Positions 1 through 9,272 of a stretch of DNA of 64,000 nucleotides are shown here, piece by piece (the stretch's first letter is position 1; each line of letters begins with the position of its first letter). The notes below the pieces were generated by a model. That model did not search any database and was not told where the DNA came from. It saw only the letters and a program-made list of their open reading frames with translations. The position numbers were made by a program, and so were the translations under genes. This DNA comes from Streptomyces syringium (lineage in GTDB: Bacteria; Actinomycetota; Actinomycetes; Streptomycetales; Streptomycetaceae): NCBI RefSeq assembly GCF_017876625.1, contig NZ_JAGIOH010000001.1:5477501-5541500 (forward strand), written 5' to 3'.

Positions 1-1
1 G

Positions 2-3000
2 GGCGAGCAGGGTGCCAAGTCGTTGCGCGGCGGCAAGATGGAAGACGTCATCTTCGCCGGGACGACCGGCAGGCCGCCGCTGGGCCGCGCCGAGGTCTCG
101 CTCACCATCGACAACTCCGACGGCGTGCTGCCCATCGACTACGCGGAAGTCACCATCACGCGGATCATGTTCCGCAACGGCGGCAGCGAGTACCAGCTCA
201 ACGGCGACACCTGCCGGCTCCTGGACATCCAGGAACTCCTCTCCGACTCCGGCATCGGCCGCGAGATGCACGTCATCGTCGGACAGGGCCAGCTCGACTC
301 CGTCCTGCACGCCGACCCGACGGGGCGCCGCGCCTTCATCGAGGAGGCGGCGGGCGTCCTCAAGCACCGCAAGCGCAAGGAGAAGGCGCTGCGGAAGCTC
401 GACGCGATGCGCGCCAACCTCGCCCGCGTCCAGGACCTGACCGACGAACTGCGACGCCAGCTCAAACCGCTCGGCCGGCAGGCGGCCGTAGCCCGCCGCG
501 CCGCCGTCATCCAGGCCGATCTCCGCGACGCCCGGCTGCGGCTGCTCGCCGACGACCTGGTGACCCTGCGCGAGGCGCTACGCGCGGAGATCGCCGACGA
601 AGCCGCGCTCAAGAGCCGCCGGGAGGCCGTGGAGGCCGAGCTGCGGGCGGCGACCGACCGCGAGGCGGCGCTGGAGGAGCGGGTGCGGACGCTGACGCCG
701 CGGCTGGGACAGGCACAGCAGACCTGGTACGAGCTCTCCCGGCTCGCCGAACGCGTGCGGGGCACGGTGAGCCTCGCGGACGCGCGGGTCACCAGCGCGA
801 CCACCGCCCCCGAGGAGGAGCGGCGCGGTCGCGACCCGGAGGACCTGGAACGCGAGGCGGCCCGGGTCCGTGAGCAGGAAGCGGAGCTGGAGGCCGCGCT
901 GGAGGCGGCGAGCCGGGCGCTGACGGACACGGCCGAGCACCGCGCCGAGCTGGAGCGCCGGCTGGCGGAGGAGGAACGGCGGCTGAAGGACGCCGCCCGG
1001 GCCATCGCAGACCGCCGCGAACAGCTGGCCCGGCTGCACGGCCGCGCCACCGCCGCCCGCGGCCGGGTCGCCTCTGCCCAGGCGGAGACCGACCGGCTGG
1101 CCGCCGCCCGCGACGAGGCCCGGGAACGGGCCGCCGAGGCCGAGGCCGCGTACGCGGCACGGCAGAGCGAGGTGGACGGCCAGGGCGCGGACGACGCCGA
1201 GCTGGCCGGCCGGCACGAGAGCGCGAAGCGCGAGCTCGCCGCCGCGGAAGCCGGGCTGAACGCGGCCCGCGAGGCGGCGACGGACACCGAACGGCACCGC
1301 GCGGCGCTGGCCGCCCGCCGGGACGCGCTCGCCCTGGGCCTGCGCCGCAAGGACGGAACGGGCACGCTGCTGGCGGCGAAGGATCGTTTGTCCGGCCTGC
1401 TGGGCCCGGCCGCGGAACTCCTGACCGTCACCCCCGGACACGAGCTCCCCGTCGCCACCGCCCTCGGCGCCGCCGCCGACGCGATCGCCGTCACGGACAC
1501 TGCCACGGCGGCCGAAGCCCTGCGCCTGCTCCGCAAGGAGGACGCGGGGCGCGCGGCACTGCTGGTATCGGCGGCGGCACCGGAGCCCGACGCACCGGAC
1601 GACGCCCCGGCAGACCCCGACGGCCGCGACCGGACACCGGGGACCCCGCGCCCGGCGGCGGACCTCGTGGCCGGGCCGGCGGCGTTGATGCCCGCCGTAC
1701 GCCGGCTGCTGCGCGACGTCATGGTCGTCGCGACCCTGGAGGACGCCGAGGAGCTGGTGGCGGCGCGGCCGGAGCTGACCGCCGTCACCGCCGAAGGCGA
1801 CGCGCTCGGTGCCCACTTCGCGCACGGCGGATCCGGCGGGGCGCCGAGCCTGCTGGAGGTGCAGGCGGCCGTCGACGAGGCGAGCGCCGAGCTGACCGAG
1901 CTGGACGCGTGGTGCGAGGAACTGACCGCCGCCCTGCGGGCCGCCGACCGGCGGCGCGCCGAGTGCGCCAGCCGGGTCGAGGAACTGGCGGTCCGGCGCA
2001 GCGCCGCGGACCGGGAGAAGTCGCAGGTCGCGCAGGACCTGGGACGGCTCGCGGGCGCGGCGCGGGCGGCGGCCGGGGAAGCCGGCCGCACGGCCGCGGC
2101 GGCCGAGCGCGCCGCCGAGGCGCTCGAGCGGGCCACCGAGGAGGCCGAGGAGCTGGCCGAGCGGCTGGCGGTCGCCGAGGAACTGGCCGCCGACGGCGAG
2201 GAGACGGCGGACGAGCCGGACTCGTCCGTACGCGACCGGCTGGCCGCCGACGGTGCCAACGCACGGCAGACCGAGATGGAGGCACGGCTCCAGGTCCGCA
2301 CGCACGAGGAACGCGTCAAGGGTCTCGCCGGCCGGGCGGACGCCCTCGACCGGGCGGCCCGTGCCGAGCGGGAGGCCCGCGCCCGGGCCGAACAGCGGCG
2401 GGCGCGGCTGCGCCACGAGGCGCGCGTCGCCACCGCCGTGGCGGCCGGGGCCCGGCAGCTGCTCGCGCACGTCGAGGTCTCGCTCGTACGGGCCGACGAG
2501 GAGCGGCGGGCGGCGGAGACGGCCAAGGCCGAGCAGGAACGGGAACTGGTCGCCGAGCGGAACCGGGCACGGGAACTCAAGGCCGAGCTCGACAAACTGA
2601 CGGACTCGGTCCACCGCGGCGAGGTGCTGGGCGCGGAGAAGCGGTTGCGCATCGAGCAACTGGAGGCCAAGGCCCTGGAGGAACTCGGCGTCGAGCCGGC
2701 CGGGCTCGTCGCCGAGTACGGCCCGGACCAGCCCGTACCGCCCTCGCCCGCCGCCGAGGGCGAGGAACTGCCCGAGGACCCCGGCCACCCGCGGAACCAG
2801 CCCGTGCCGTACGTACGGGCCGAGCAGGAGAAGCGGCTGCGCGCGGCTGAGCGGGCGTACCAGCAACTCGGCAAGGTGAATCCGCTCGCGCTGGAGGAAT
2901 TCGCGGCGCTCGAGGAGCGGCACCAGTTCCTCTCGGAGCAGCTTGAAGACCTGAAGAAGACCCGCTCCGATCTGCTGCAGGTCGTGAAGGACGTCGACCG

Positions 3001-3460
3001 GCGGGTCGAGGAGGTCTTCACCGCGGCCTACCACGACACGGCCCGGGAGTTCGAGGGCGTCTTCGCGCGTTTGTTCCCCGGTGGCGAGGGCAGGCTGGTG
3101 CTCACCGACCCGGACGACATGCTGTCCACCGGCGTCGATGTGGAAGCCCGGCCGCCGGGCAAGAAGGTCAAGCGGCTGTCCCTGCTGTCGGGTGGCGAAC
3201 GGTCGTTGACCGCCGTGGCGCTGCTGGTGGCGATCTTCAAGGCGCGGCCGAGCCCGTTCTATGTGATGGACGAGGTCGAGGCGGCGCTGGACGACACCAA
3301 CCTCCAGCGGCTGATCGGGATCATGGAAGAGCTCCAGGAGAGCTCGCAGCTGATCGTCATCACGCACCAGAAGCGGACGATGGAGGTGGCCGATGCGCTG
3401 TACGGCGTTTCCATGCAGGGCGACGGTGTCTCGAAGGTCATCAGCCAGCGACTTCGATGA
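2..3460 (+). CDS. smc: Chromosome segregation ATPase SMC, 5'-truncated by the window edge
   Basis: SMC is the coiled-coil ATPase that, with ScpA and ScpB, condenses and segregates the chromosome. The reading frame is already open at base 2; about 30 residues including the Walker A motif lie left of the window. About 1152 residues are visible. They start with the conserved N-terminal head segment, followed by a long Glu/Arg/Ala-rich coiled coil, a less charged hinge-like region at about residues 450-610, and the returning coiled coil. The C-terminal head has the ABC signature LSGGERS at about residue 1061 and the Walker B run FYVMDEVEAALDD at about residue 1086. All expected C-terminal motifs are intact. 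It is probably functional and truncated only by the window. Confidence 0.98.
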   Translation, partial: GEQGAKSLRGGKMEDVIFAGTTGRPPLGRAEVSLTIDNSDGVLPIDYAEVTITRIMFRNGGSEYQLNGDTCRLLDIQELLSDSGIGREMHVIVGQGQLDSVLHADPTGRRAFIEEAAGVLKHRKRKEKALRKLDAMRANLARVQDLTDELRRQLKPLGRQAAVARRAAVIQADLRDARLRLLADDLVTLREALRAEIADEAALKSRREAVEAELRAATDREAALEERVRTLTPRLGQAQQTWYELSRLAERVRGTVSLADARVTSATTAPEEERRGRDPEDLEREAARVREQEAELEAALEAASRALTDTAEHRAELERRLAEEERRLKDAARAIADRREQLARLHGRATAARGRVASAQAETDRLAAARDEARERAAEAEAAYAARQSEVDGQGADDAELAGRHESAKRELAAAEAGLNAAREAATDTERHRAALAARRDALALGLRRKDGTGTLLAAKDRLSGLLGPAAELLTVTPGHELPVATALGAAADAIAVTDTATAAEALRLLRKEDAGRAALLVSAAAPEPDAPDDAPADPDGRDRTPGTPRPAADLVAGPAALMPAVRRLLRDVMVVATLEDAEELVAARPELTAVTAEGDALGAHFAHGGSGGAPSLLEVQAAVDEASAELTELDAWCEELTAALRAADRRRAECASRVEELAVRRSAADREKSQVAQDLGRLAGAARAAAGEAGRTAAAAERAAEALERATEEAEELAERLAVAEELAADGEETADEPDSSVRDRLAADGANARQTEMEARLQVRTHEERVKGLAGRADALDRAARAEREARARAEQRRARLRHEARVATAVAAGARQLLAHVEVSLVRADEERRAAETAKAEQERELVAERNRARELKAELDKLTDSVHRGEVLGAEKRLRIEQLEAKALEELGVEPAGLVAEYGPDQPVPPSPAAEGEELPEDPGHPRNQPVPYVRAEQEKRLRAAERAYQQLGKVNPLALEEFAALEERHQFLSEQLEDLKKTRSDLLQVVKDVDRRVEEVFTAAYHDTAREFEGVFARLFPGGEGRLVLTDPDDMLSTGVDVEARPPGKKVKRLSLLSGGERSLTAVALLVAIFKARPSPFYVMDEVEAALDDTNLQRLIGIMEELQESSQLIVITHQKRTMEVADALYGVSMQGDGVSKVISQRLR

Positions 3461-3532
3461 TCAAAAAGAGCTAGTTCAAGTGTTGAACTCAAGCGCGGGG
3501 AAACTCACAGGAAACTTCTTGGTTACGACCTA

Positions 3533-3560
3533 TTGACTTCGAAAGTTGAAGGCATAGGGT
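3533..3560 (+). promoter_or_regulatory. Sigma70-type promoter for the sugar porter
   Basis: A -35 hexamer TTGACT (3533-3538) and a -10 hexamer TAGGGT (3555-3560) are 16 nt apart, in an unusually AT-rich patch after the smc stop. This fits the Streptomyces HrdB-type consensus. The predicted transcript has a leader of about 100 nt before the TTG start at 3668. Confidence 0.7.
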
Positions 3561-3667
3561 CTGCAACGTTGCTTTTACCTTTCGGTGGTGGGTGCCGATG
3601 CCCCATGTACCACTGGAAGGGCCAGCCCCCCACGCCCGGCAACGCGGCCGGGTCTCAGGAGTACACG

Positions 3668-5086
3668 TTGACCAGCACTGCGACGGCGCAGGGGTCCGAG
3701 GGCCGCAAGGCCCAGCCGGACCACCTCGGCCACGTCATTTTCATCACCGCGGCCGCGGCCATGGGTGGCTTCCTCTTCGGCTACGACAGCTCCGTGATCA
3801 ACGGCGCGGTCGAGGGCATCCGCGGTAAGTACGACATCGGTTCCGCCGCCCTCGCCCAGGTCATCGCGATCGCCCTGATCGGCTGCGCGATCGGTGCCGC
3901 CACCGCCGGCCGGCTCGCCGACCGCATCGGCCGGATCCGCGTGATGCAGATCTCCGCGACCCTGTTCACGATCAGCGCGGTGGGCTCGGCGCTGCCCTTC
4001 GCCCTGTGGGACCTCGCCTTCTGGCGGGTGCTCGGCGGCATCGCGATCGGCATGGCCTCGGTCATCGGCCCGGCCTACATCGCCGAGGTCTCGCCGCCCG
4101 CCTACCGCGGCCGCCTCGGCTCGTTCCAGCAGGCCGCGATCGTGGTCGGCATTGCCGTCTCGCAGCTGGTCAACTGGGGCATCCTCAACCTCGCCGACGG
4201 TGACCAGCGCGGCAAGCTCATGGGCATAGAGGCCTGGCAGCTGATGCTCGGCGTCATGGTCGTCCCGGCCGTGCTCTACGGTCTGCTCTCCTTCGTGATC
4301 CCCGAGTCGCCCCGGTTCCTGATCTCGGTCAACAAGATCGACAAGGCGAAGGCCGTCCTGGCCGACGTCGAGGGCAGCCACATCGACCTCGACGCGCGCG
4401 TCAACGAGATCGAGCTGGCGATGCGCAGCGAGCACAAGTCGTCCTTCAAGGACCTGCTCGGCTCCAAGATGGGCTTCATGCCGATCGTCTGGGTCGGCAT
4501 CGGCCTCTCGGTCTTCCAGCAGCTCGTCGGCATCAACGTCGCCTTCTACTACTCGGCGACCCTGTGGCAGTCCGTGGGCATCGACCCGAGCGACTCGTTC
4601 CTCTACTCCTTCACCACGTCGATCATCAACATCGTCGGCACCGTGATCGCGATGATCTTCGTCGACAAGATCGGCCGTCGCCCGCTCGCCCTCGTCGGCT
4701 CGGCCGGTATGGCCGTCTCCCTCGCCCTCGAGGCCTGGGCCTTCTCCGCCCAGGCGGCGGACGGCTCGCTGCCGACCACGCAGGGCACGGTGGCCCTGGT
4801 CGCGGCCCACGCGTTCGTGCTCTTCTTCGCCCTCTCCTGGGGTGTCGTGGTCTGGGTCTTCCTGGGCGAGATGTTCCCGAACAAGATCCGCGCCGCGGCG
4901 CTCGGCGTCGCCGCCGCCGCGCAGTGGATCGCGAACTGGGCCATCACGGCGAGCTTCCCGAGCCTGTCGGACTGGAACCTCTCGGGTACGTACGTCATCT
5001 ACGCGTTCTTCGCGTTGCTCTCGATCCCCTTCGTGATGAAGTTCGTGAAGGAGACCAAGGGCAAGGCGCTGGAGGAGATGGGCTAA
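3668..5086 (+). CDS. glcP: Sugar porter family MFS transporter, GlcP-like glucose permease
   Basis: A proton-coupled sugar uptake protein of the cytoplasmic membrane with 12 predicted helices and 472 residues, the usual size of the family. Sugar-porter signatures are present: GGFLFGYDSSVINGA in helix 1, GRLADRIGR between helices 2 and 3, PESPRFL before the central loop, QQLVGINVAFYYS in helix 7 and DKIGRRP in the second half. The TTG start at 3668 is preferred over upstream in-frame codons because AGGAG lies 6-7 nt upstream and the N-terminus then matches the family. In S. coelicolor a glucose permease gene (glcP) is known near smc, so glucose is the likely substrate; this is inference from context. 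A strong terminator follows. Confidence 0.9.
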   Translation: MTSTATAQGSEGRKAQPDHLGHVIFITAAAAMGGFLFGYDSSVINGAVEGIRGKYDIGSAALAQVIAIALIGCAIGAATAGRLADRIGRIRVMQISATLFTISAVGSALPFALWDLAFWRVLGGIAIGMASVIGPAYIAEVSPPAYRGRLGSFQQAAIVVGIAVSQLVNWGILNLADGDQRGKLMGIEAWQLMLGVMVVPAVLYGLLSFVIPESPRFLISVNKIDKAKAVLADVEGSHIDLDARVNEIELAMRSEHKSSFKDLLGSKMGFMPIVWVGIGLSVFQQLVGINVAFYYSATLWQSVGIDPSDSFLYSFTTSIINIVGTVIAMIFVDKIGRRPLALVGSAGMAVSLALEAWAFSAQAADGSLPTTQGTVALVAAHAFVLFFALSWGVVVWVFLGEMFPNKIRAAALGVAAAAQWIANWAITASFPSLSDWNLSGTYVIYAFFALLSIPFVMKFVKETKGKALEEMG

Positions 5087-5112
5087 CCCCCCCGCTGCTC
5101 GTCTCCTCGAAG

Positions 5113-5152
5113 GACGCCGCCCCGGCTCACGGATGTGAGCCGGGGCGGCGTC
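5113..5152 (+). terminator. Rho-independent-type terminator after glcP
   Basis: A perfect 18-bp GC-rich stem (5113-5130 with 5135-5152) and a 4-nt loop, followed by TTTGTGT. It lies 26 nt after the glcP stop. Confidence 0.85.
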
Positions 5153-5184
5153 TTTGTGTCGTACCTGTGGTGGCTGGGGCCGGT

Positions 5185-5336
5185 GCCTCGCTTTACGCCC
5201 CCCGACCCCCCTGCGCGGCCCGCCCCCGGCGTTGTCGGCCGCCCGTGTATGGGGGCAACGGAACCGGATACGCCCGGCTTCCCGCGACGGGAGGGGACGG
5301 GACGCGGAGGGGTGGGGTCGGGGCGTAAAGCGAAGC
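5185..5336. repeat. Imperfect inverted repeat in the intergenic region between glcP and the NCS1 permease
   Basis: The gap 5087-5561 has no gene. Besides two terminators it holds an inverted repeat: GCCTCGCTTTACGCCCC near 5185 is matched in reverse by GGGGCGTAAAGCGAAGC near 5320-5336, enclosing about 110 nt of GC-rich sequence. A further matching pair (GGGGCCGGTGCC near 5177 and GGCACCGGCCCC at 5424-5435) nests outside it. The whole could fold into a large structure or be a remnant of a small non-coding repeat element. No reading frame or target duplication was recognised. Confidence 0.5.
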
Positions 5337-5504
5337 AGCCCCGAACCCACCCCGGAGCGGCGCGGCCCCGGGCCCGGCCCCCACGGGGTTTCGCCACGCG
5401 TTACGCGCGGCCTCGCGCGATACGGCACCGGCCCCCGCGGGTCCCGACCACTGGTCGTCACAGACGCCCGCCGGCGCCACACGCCGCCACAGGCGAAAAC
5501 GCGA

Positions 5505-5539
5505 ACGCCCCCTCCGCCGCACAGCGGCAAAGGGGGCGT
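5505..5539 (-). terminator. Terminator for the NCS1 permease gene
   Basis: A 9-bp outer stem (5505-5513 with 5531-5539) and an inner GCCGC/GCGGC pairing. On the minus strand it is followed by GTTTTCG. It is 23 nt past the permease stop codon. Confidence 0.75.
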
Positions 5540-5561
5540 CCGACGGTCCAGCGACCAGCGA

Positions 5562-7037
5562 CTACGCGGCAGCGGACTCCCGCTGCGAACCGGCGGCGGC
5601 ATCCGTGTCCGCGTCGGCCGAGGCCGACTCCCGCGGAGCCGGCAGCACTGCCATCAGCAGGGCGGAGATGGCGATCGTCGCCGCCCAGCTCAGCCCGTAC
5701 TTTCCGACGAACGTCGAGGCGAGCGGCCCCGTGAACCAGTCGCACTTCGTGAAGCAGATGCCCGCGATCAGGGCGATCGTCCAGGCCGTCATCGCCTGCC
5801 AGCAGAAGCCGCCCACGTACCAGTAGCGGCTGGTGCGGCCGGTGTCCATGAGGCCCTCGGGGTCGTAGCGCACGGCACGGGCCCGGCGGCGGGCCATGTC
5901 GACGGCGTAGACGCCGATCCAGGCGGAGAAGGAGACCGCGAGCAGGATCAGGAAGGTGATGAAGGAGCTGAGGAAGCTCTTCGCGACCAGCATCAGCAGC
6001 AGACCGCCGACCAGGGAGATCACGGCGTTGATGCTGACGGCCATCGCGCGGGGCAGCTTCACGCCCATGGTCTGCGCGGTGAAGCCGGCCGAGTACATCG
6101 ACAGGCTGTTGATCAGCAGCATGCCCACGATCGCCGTGACGAGGTAGGGCACGGCCAGCCAGGTCGGCAGGATGTCACCCAGGAAGGAGACCGGGTCCGG
6201 AGCCTCGGCGAGGCCCGGGGTGGCCACGGCCATGACCGCGCCCATCAGCACCATCGGGACCATGACCAGGCCCGCGCCCGAGATCGTCGCGCCGACGATC
6301 TTCTTGCCGGAGGCCGCGTGCGGGAGGTAGCGGGTGAAGTCGGGGCCGGTGGGCACCCAGCTGATGCCGCCGGCGGCGATCGTGCCGATGCCGGTGATCA
6401 TCATGGCGGTGGTGCCGGCGGGCTTGGAGAAGACCTCGTCCCAGTCCATGGTGGCGATCAGGTAGCCGAGGACCAGCACACTGAAGATGCCGAAGAGGTA
6501 CGTCGACCACTTGTTGCACACGTTCAGCGCCTTGCGGCCCATGCCACTGACCAGGAACGTGCAGGCGACGAAGACGAACAGCGTGATCACGATGAGCACG
6601 TTGTTGCTCTTGATGCCGAAGAGCAGGTCAAGGACGGTCAGCACCGCATACGCGCCGGTGACCGCGTTGATCGTCTCCCAGCCGAAGCGGGCGACCCACA
6701 GGATCGCGCCCGGGAAGAGATTGCCACGCACACCGAAGGTCGCGCGGGAGAGCATCGCGCCCGGGGCGCCGCCCCACTTGCCCGACACCGACAGCACGCC
6801 GACCATGCCGAACGACGCGAGCGCGGCGCAGGCGGCGACGATCAGCACCTGCCAGAAGTTCAGCGCGTTGAAGACGACCAGGGCAGCGCCCATGGTGAGC
6901 AGCAACACGCTGATGTTGGCCGCGACCCAGGTCGGGAAGAGTTCCCGGACTCTGCCGTGACGCTCCTGGTCCGGTACGGGCTCGATGCCGCGGGTTTCTA
7001 TCGCGCCTTCTGAATCGGCGAGGACGACGTTGTCCAT
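5562..7037 (-). CDS. NCS1-family nucleobase (cytosine/purine-type) permease
   Basis: A 491-residue membrane protein of the nucleobase-cation symporter 1 family, expected to import a purine, pyrimidine or related compound with a cation. It has about 12 hydrophobic segments from residue 40 on. The family region around NISVLLLTMG and SRATFGVRGN and the tryptophan-rich segment ILWVARFGWETINAVTG are clear. The ATG at 7037 is chosen because the family N-terminus begins here; upstream frame is the divergent promoter region. A GGAG sits about 9 nt upstream. The substrate cannot be told from the sequence. The gene is divergent from ftsY and ends in its own terminator. Confidence 0.88.
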   Translation of the reverse strand: MDNVVLADSEGAIETRGIEPVPDQERHGRVRELFPTWVAANISVLLLTMGAALVVFNALNFWQVLIVAACAALASFGMVGVLSVSGKWGGAPGAMLSRATFGVRGNLFPGAILWVARFGWETINAVTGAYAVLTVLDLLFGIKSNNVLIVITLFVFVACTFLVSGMGRKALNVCNKWSTYLFGIFSVLVLGYLIATMDWDEVFSKPAGTTAMMITGIGTIAAGGISWVPTGPDFTRYLPHAASGKKIVGATISGAGLVMVPMVLMGAVMAVATPGLAEAPDPVSFLGDILPTWLAVPYLVTAIVGMLLINSLSMYSAGFTAQTMGVKLPRAMAVSINAVISLVGGLLLMLVAKSFLSSFITFLILLAVSFSAWIGVYAVDMARRRARAVRYDPEGLMDTGRTSRYWYVGGFCWQAMTAWTIALIAGICFTKCDWFTGPLASTFVGKYGLSWAATIAISALLMAVLPAPRESASADADTDAAAGSQRESAAA

Positions 7038-7247
7038 GAGGTGGGGCTCCGTGCGGGGTGAAGCGAGGCGGGAGGCCTGGGCAGAGGGGGACGTGGGGAC
7101 TCTACGCGCGTCGCATCGTCGCACGCCACCGTAGTTTGCTCCAACTTTGGCGGGTTGGTCGCTTTGGTCCTCACAACCAAGATCGAACACGCGCGCCACC
7201 GTTCGTGGAGTAGCCCCGGCGGCTCGGTGTCCGATACTGGGTCCGTT

Positions 7248-8483
7248 ATGGAAATCGTCATCCTTGCTGTAGTCATCGCTGTGGTCGCGCTCGGCGCGAT
7301 CAGCGGGCTCGTGGTCAGCAGCCGCAAGAAGAAGCAGCTGCCCCCGGCCCCGCCGAGCAGCCCGTCCGTCACCGCGCCGCCCGCCGAGCCACACGTCGGC
7401 GAGGAGGCCGAGACCCCGCGCGCGGAACCGCGCCGGACCATTGAAGAGGTGGACCTGCCGCCGGCCGAGGCGCCGGCCGCGGAGGCACCCGTCGCCGAGC
7501 CGGCGGCCCCCGAGGCACCGGCCGCCCCCGAGATCGAGGTCCCCGAGCCCACCGCGGGCCGGCTGGTGCGGCTTCGCGCCCGGCTCTCCCGCTCCCAGAA
7601 CTCCCTGGGCAAGGGACTGCTCACCCTGCTCTCCCGCGAGCACCTCGACGAGGACACCTGGGAGGAGATCGAGGACACCCTGCTCACCGCCGACGTCGGC
7701 GTCGCGCCGACGCAGGAGCTCGTGGAGCGGCTGCGCGAGCGGGTCCGGGTGCTCGGCACCCGCACCCCGGAGGACCTGCGCAACCTGCTCCGTGAGGAGC
7801 TGCTCGCCCTCATCGGCACCGACTTCGACCGCAGTGTCCACACCGAGCCCGGTGTGGGGACGAACGGCGAGGAGAAGCCCGGTGTCGTGATGGTCGTCGG
7901 CGTGAACGGCACCGGCAAGACCACCACGACCGGCAAGCTGGCGCGCGTGCTCGTCGCCGACGGCAAGTCCGTCGTGCTCGGCGCGGCGGACACCTTCCGT
8001 GCCGCCGCCGCCGATCAGCTGCAGACCTGGGGCGAGCGCGTCGGCGCCCGTACGGTCCGCGGGCCCGAGGGCGGCGACCCGGCGTCGATCGCCTTCGACG
8101 CGGTCAAGGAGGGCATCGCCGAGAGCGCGGACGTCGTCCTCATCGACACCGCCGGCCGACTGCACACCAAGACCGGGCTCATGGACGAGCTGGGCAAGGT
8201 CAAGCGGGTCGTGGAGAAGCACGGCTCGGTGGACGAGGTGCTGCTGGTGCTGGACGCGACCACCGGGCAGAACGGCCTGGTCCAGGCGCGGGTCTTCGCC
8301 GAGGTCGTGAACATCACGGGCATCGTCCTGACCAAGCTGGACGGCACCGCCAAGGGCGGCATCGTCGTCGCGGTCCAGCGCGAGCTGGGCGTGCCGGTGA
8401 AGCTGGTGGGGCTCGGCGAGGGCGCGGACGACCTCGCGCCGTTCGAGCCGGAGGCGTTCGTCGACGCCCTCATCGGTGACTGA
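7248..8483 (+). CDS. ftsY: Signal recognition particle receptor FtsY
   Basis: The SRP receptor GTPase that docks Ffh-ribosome complexes at the membrane for co-translational insertion. It has 411 residues. An N-terminal transmembrane segment (about residues 2-22) is followed by a Pro/Ala/Glu-rich linker, an actinobacterial form of the acidic A domain. The N domain follows, then the G domain with GVNGTGKTTTTGKL at about residue 218, DTAGR at about 300 and TKLDGTAKGG near the end. The ATG at 7248 has no recognisable Shine-Dalgarno site; a -10-like GATACT ends 9 nt upstream (7233-7238), so the message may be leaderless. Two hairpins follow the stop. Confidence 0.97.
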   Translation: MEIVILAVVIAVVALGAISGLVVSSRKKKQLPPAPPSSPSVTAPPAEPHVGEEAETPRAEPRRTIEEVDLPPAEAPAAEAPVAEPAAPEAPAAPEIEVPEPTAGRLVRLRARLSRSQNSLGKGLLTLLSREHLDEDTWEEIEDTLLTADVGVAPTQELVERLRERVRVLGTRTPEDLRNLLREELLALIGTDFDRSVHTEPGVGTNGEEKPGVVMVVGVNGTGKTTTTGKLARVLVADGKSVVLGAADTFRAAAADQLQTWGERVGARTVRGPEGGDPASIAFDAVKEGIAESADVVLIDTAGRLHTKTGLMDELGKVKRVVEKHGSVDEVLLVLDATTGQNGLVQARVFAEVVNITGIVLTKLDGTAKGGIVVAVQRELGVPVKLVGLGEGADDLAPFEPEAFVDALIGD

Positions 8484-8486
8484 GGC

Positions 8487-8518
8487 ATGAGGTCCTGCCG
8501 AAGTCGGCAGGACCTCAT
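8487..8518 (+). terminator. First hairpin after ftsY
   Basis: A perfect 15-bp stem with a 2-nt loop (8487-8518), only 3 nt after the ftsY stop and without a T-run. It works probably together with the next hairpin. Confidence 0.6.
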
Positions 8519-8521
8519 CAC

Positions 8522-8561
8522 AGAGGCCCCGCCATGGACATCCGTCCGTGGCGGGGCCTCT
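8522..8561. terminator. Bidirectional terminator between ftsY and the primase-polymerase-like gene
   Basis: A 13-bp stem (8522-8534 with 8549-8561) with an inner GGAC/GTCC pair, followed by TTCTTGTG on the plus strand. It separates two convergent genes. Confidence 0.85.
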
Positions 8562-8603
8562 TTCTTGTGTGGGGGGTGAACTCGAGGGGGGAACTCCGCG
8601 CGC

Positions 8604-9272
8604 TCAGCTCGCGGCCGAGCGGTGGCAGACATAGGCGAGGGTGCCCAGCAGCAGCCGTGCCTGTGGGGGGTGGCCCGCGGTGTCCAGGGCCGGCGGGCGC
8701 AGCCAGCGCATCGGGCCGAGGCCCGCGAAGTCGGAGGGCGGGGCGGTGATGTGGTCACCCGCTCCCAGGCAGCGCAGATCGAGCCGGGCGTCGTCCCAGC
8801 CCATGCGGTAGAGCAGCTGGGGGAGTTCGGCGGCGGCGCCGGGTGCGACGAAGAACAGCGCCCGGCTGTGCGGGGTGAGGGCCACCGGACCGAGCGGCAG
8901 CCCCATCCGCTCCAGTCGCACCAGCGCGTGCCGGCCCGCCGCCTCCGCGACCTCCAGGACGTCGAACGCGCGGCCCACGGGCAGCAGTACGGCCGCGCCC
9001 GGCACCTCGGCCCAGGCGGCCGTGGCATCGTCCAACGTCGCCCCGGCCGGGACGATCGGGGCGAAAGAGAGTGGATGGGCGCCCGGTGCGGGGCAGTCGG
9101 CGGCGCCGCACGAACACGTCACGCTCCCGCCGCGGGCCGCCCGGGCGCCGGGCACCACGTCCCACCCCCAGAGGCCGGTGTACTCCGCTACCGTCGTCGC
9201 GCACTCCGACGCGCGCCACCGGCGCCGAGAGCTCGAGCGCAGATCCCGGATGCCGCCGATTGTGAAGCCCAT
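8604..9272 (-). CDS. Bifunctional DNA primase/polymerase (prim-pol) domain protein
   Basis: A 222-residue protein with the N-terminal prim-pol domain found in archaeal/plasmid primases, but with no helicase or primase C-terminal part. The fold is suggested by a Cys cluster followed by a GAHPL turn (CSCGAADCPAPGAHPL, about residues 42-57) and the strand ALFFVAPG. The ATG at 9272 is preferred because GGAGGGGG lies just upstream. In Streptomyces such a gene typically lies next to nsdA, here divergently. Its role is unknown; a standalone prim-pol domain could be a regulator or a degenerate primase. Confidence 0.75.
   Translation of the reverse strand: MGFTIGGIRDLRSSSRRRWRASECATTVAEYTGLWGWDVVPGARAARGGSVTCSCGAADCPAPGAHPLSFAPIVPAGATLDDATAAWAEVPGAAVLLPVGRAFDVLEVAEAAGRHALVRLERMGLPLGPVALTPHSRALFFVAPGAAAELPQLLYRMGWDDARLDLRCLGAGDHITAPPSDFAGLGPMRWLRPPALDTAGHPPQARLLLGTLAYVCHRSAAS

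Noticed and set aside
1..60. SMC without Walker A as a degenerate protein
   Set aside because: The frame is open to the left edge and begins at the conserved segment right after the usual Walker A region, so this is window truncation.
139..3367. Two long minus-strand open frames opposite smc (960 and 929 residues)
   Set aside because: They are the shadow of a long high-GC gene; composition is Ser/Arg- or Gly/Arg-rich with no family match, while the plus frame is a clear SMC.
5160..5440. Possible insertion sequence
   Set aside because: Inverted arms but no transposase frame and no target duplication.
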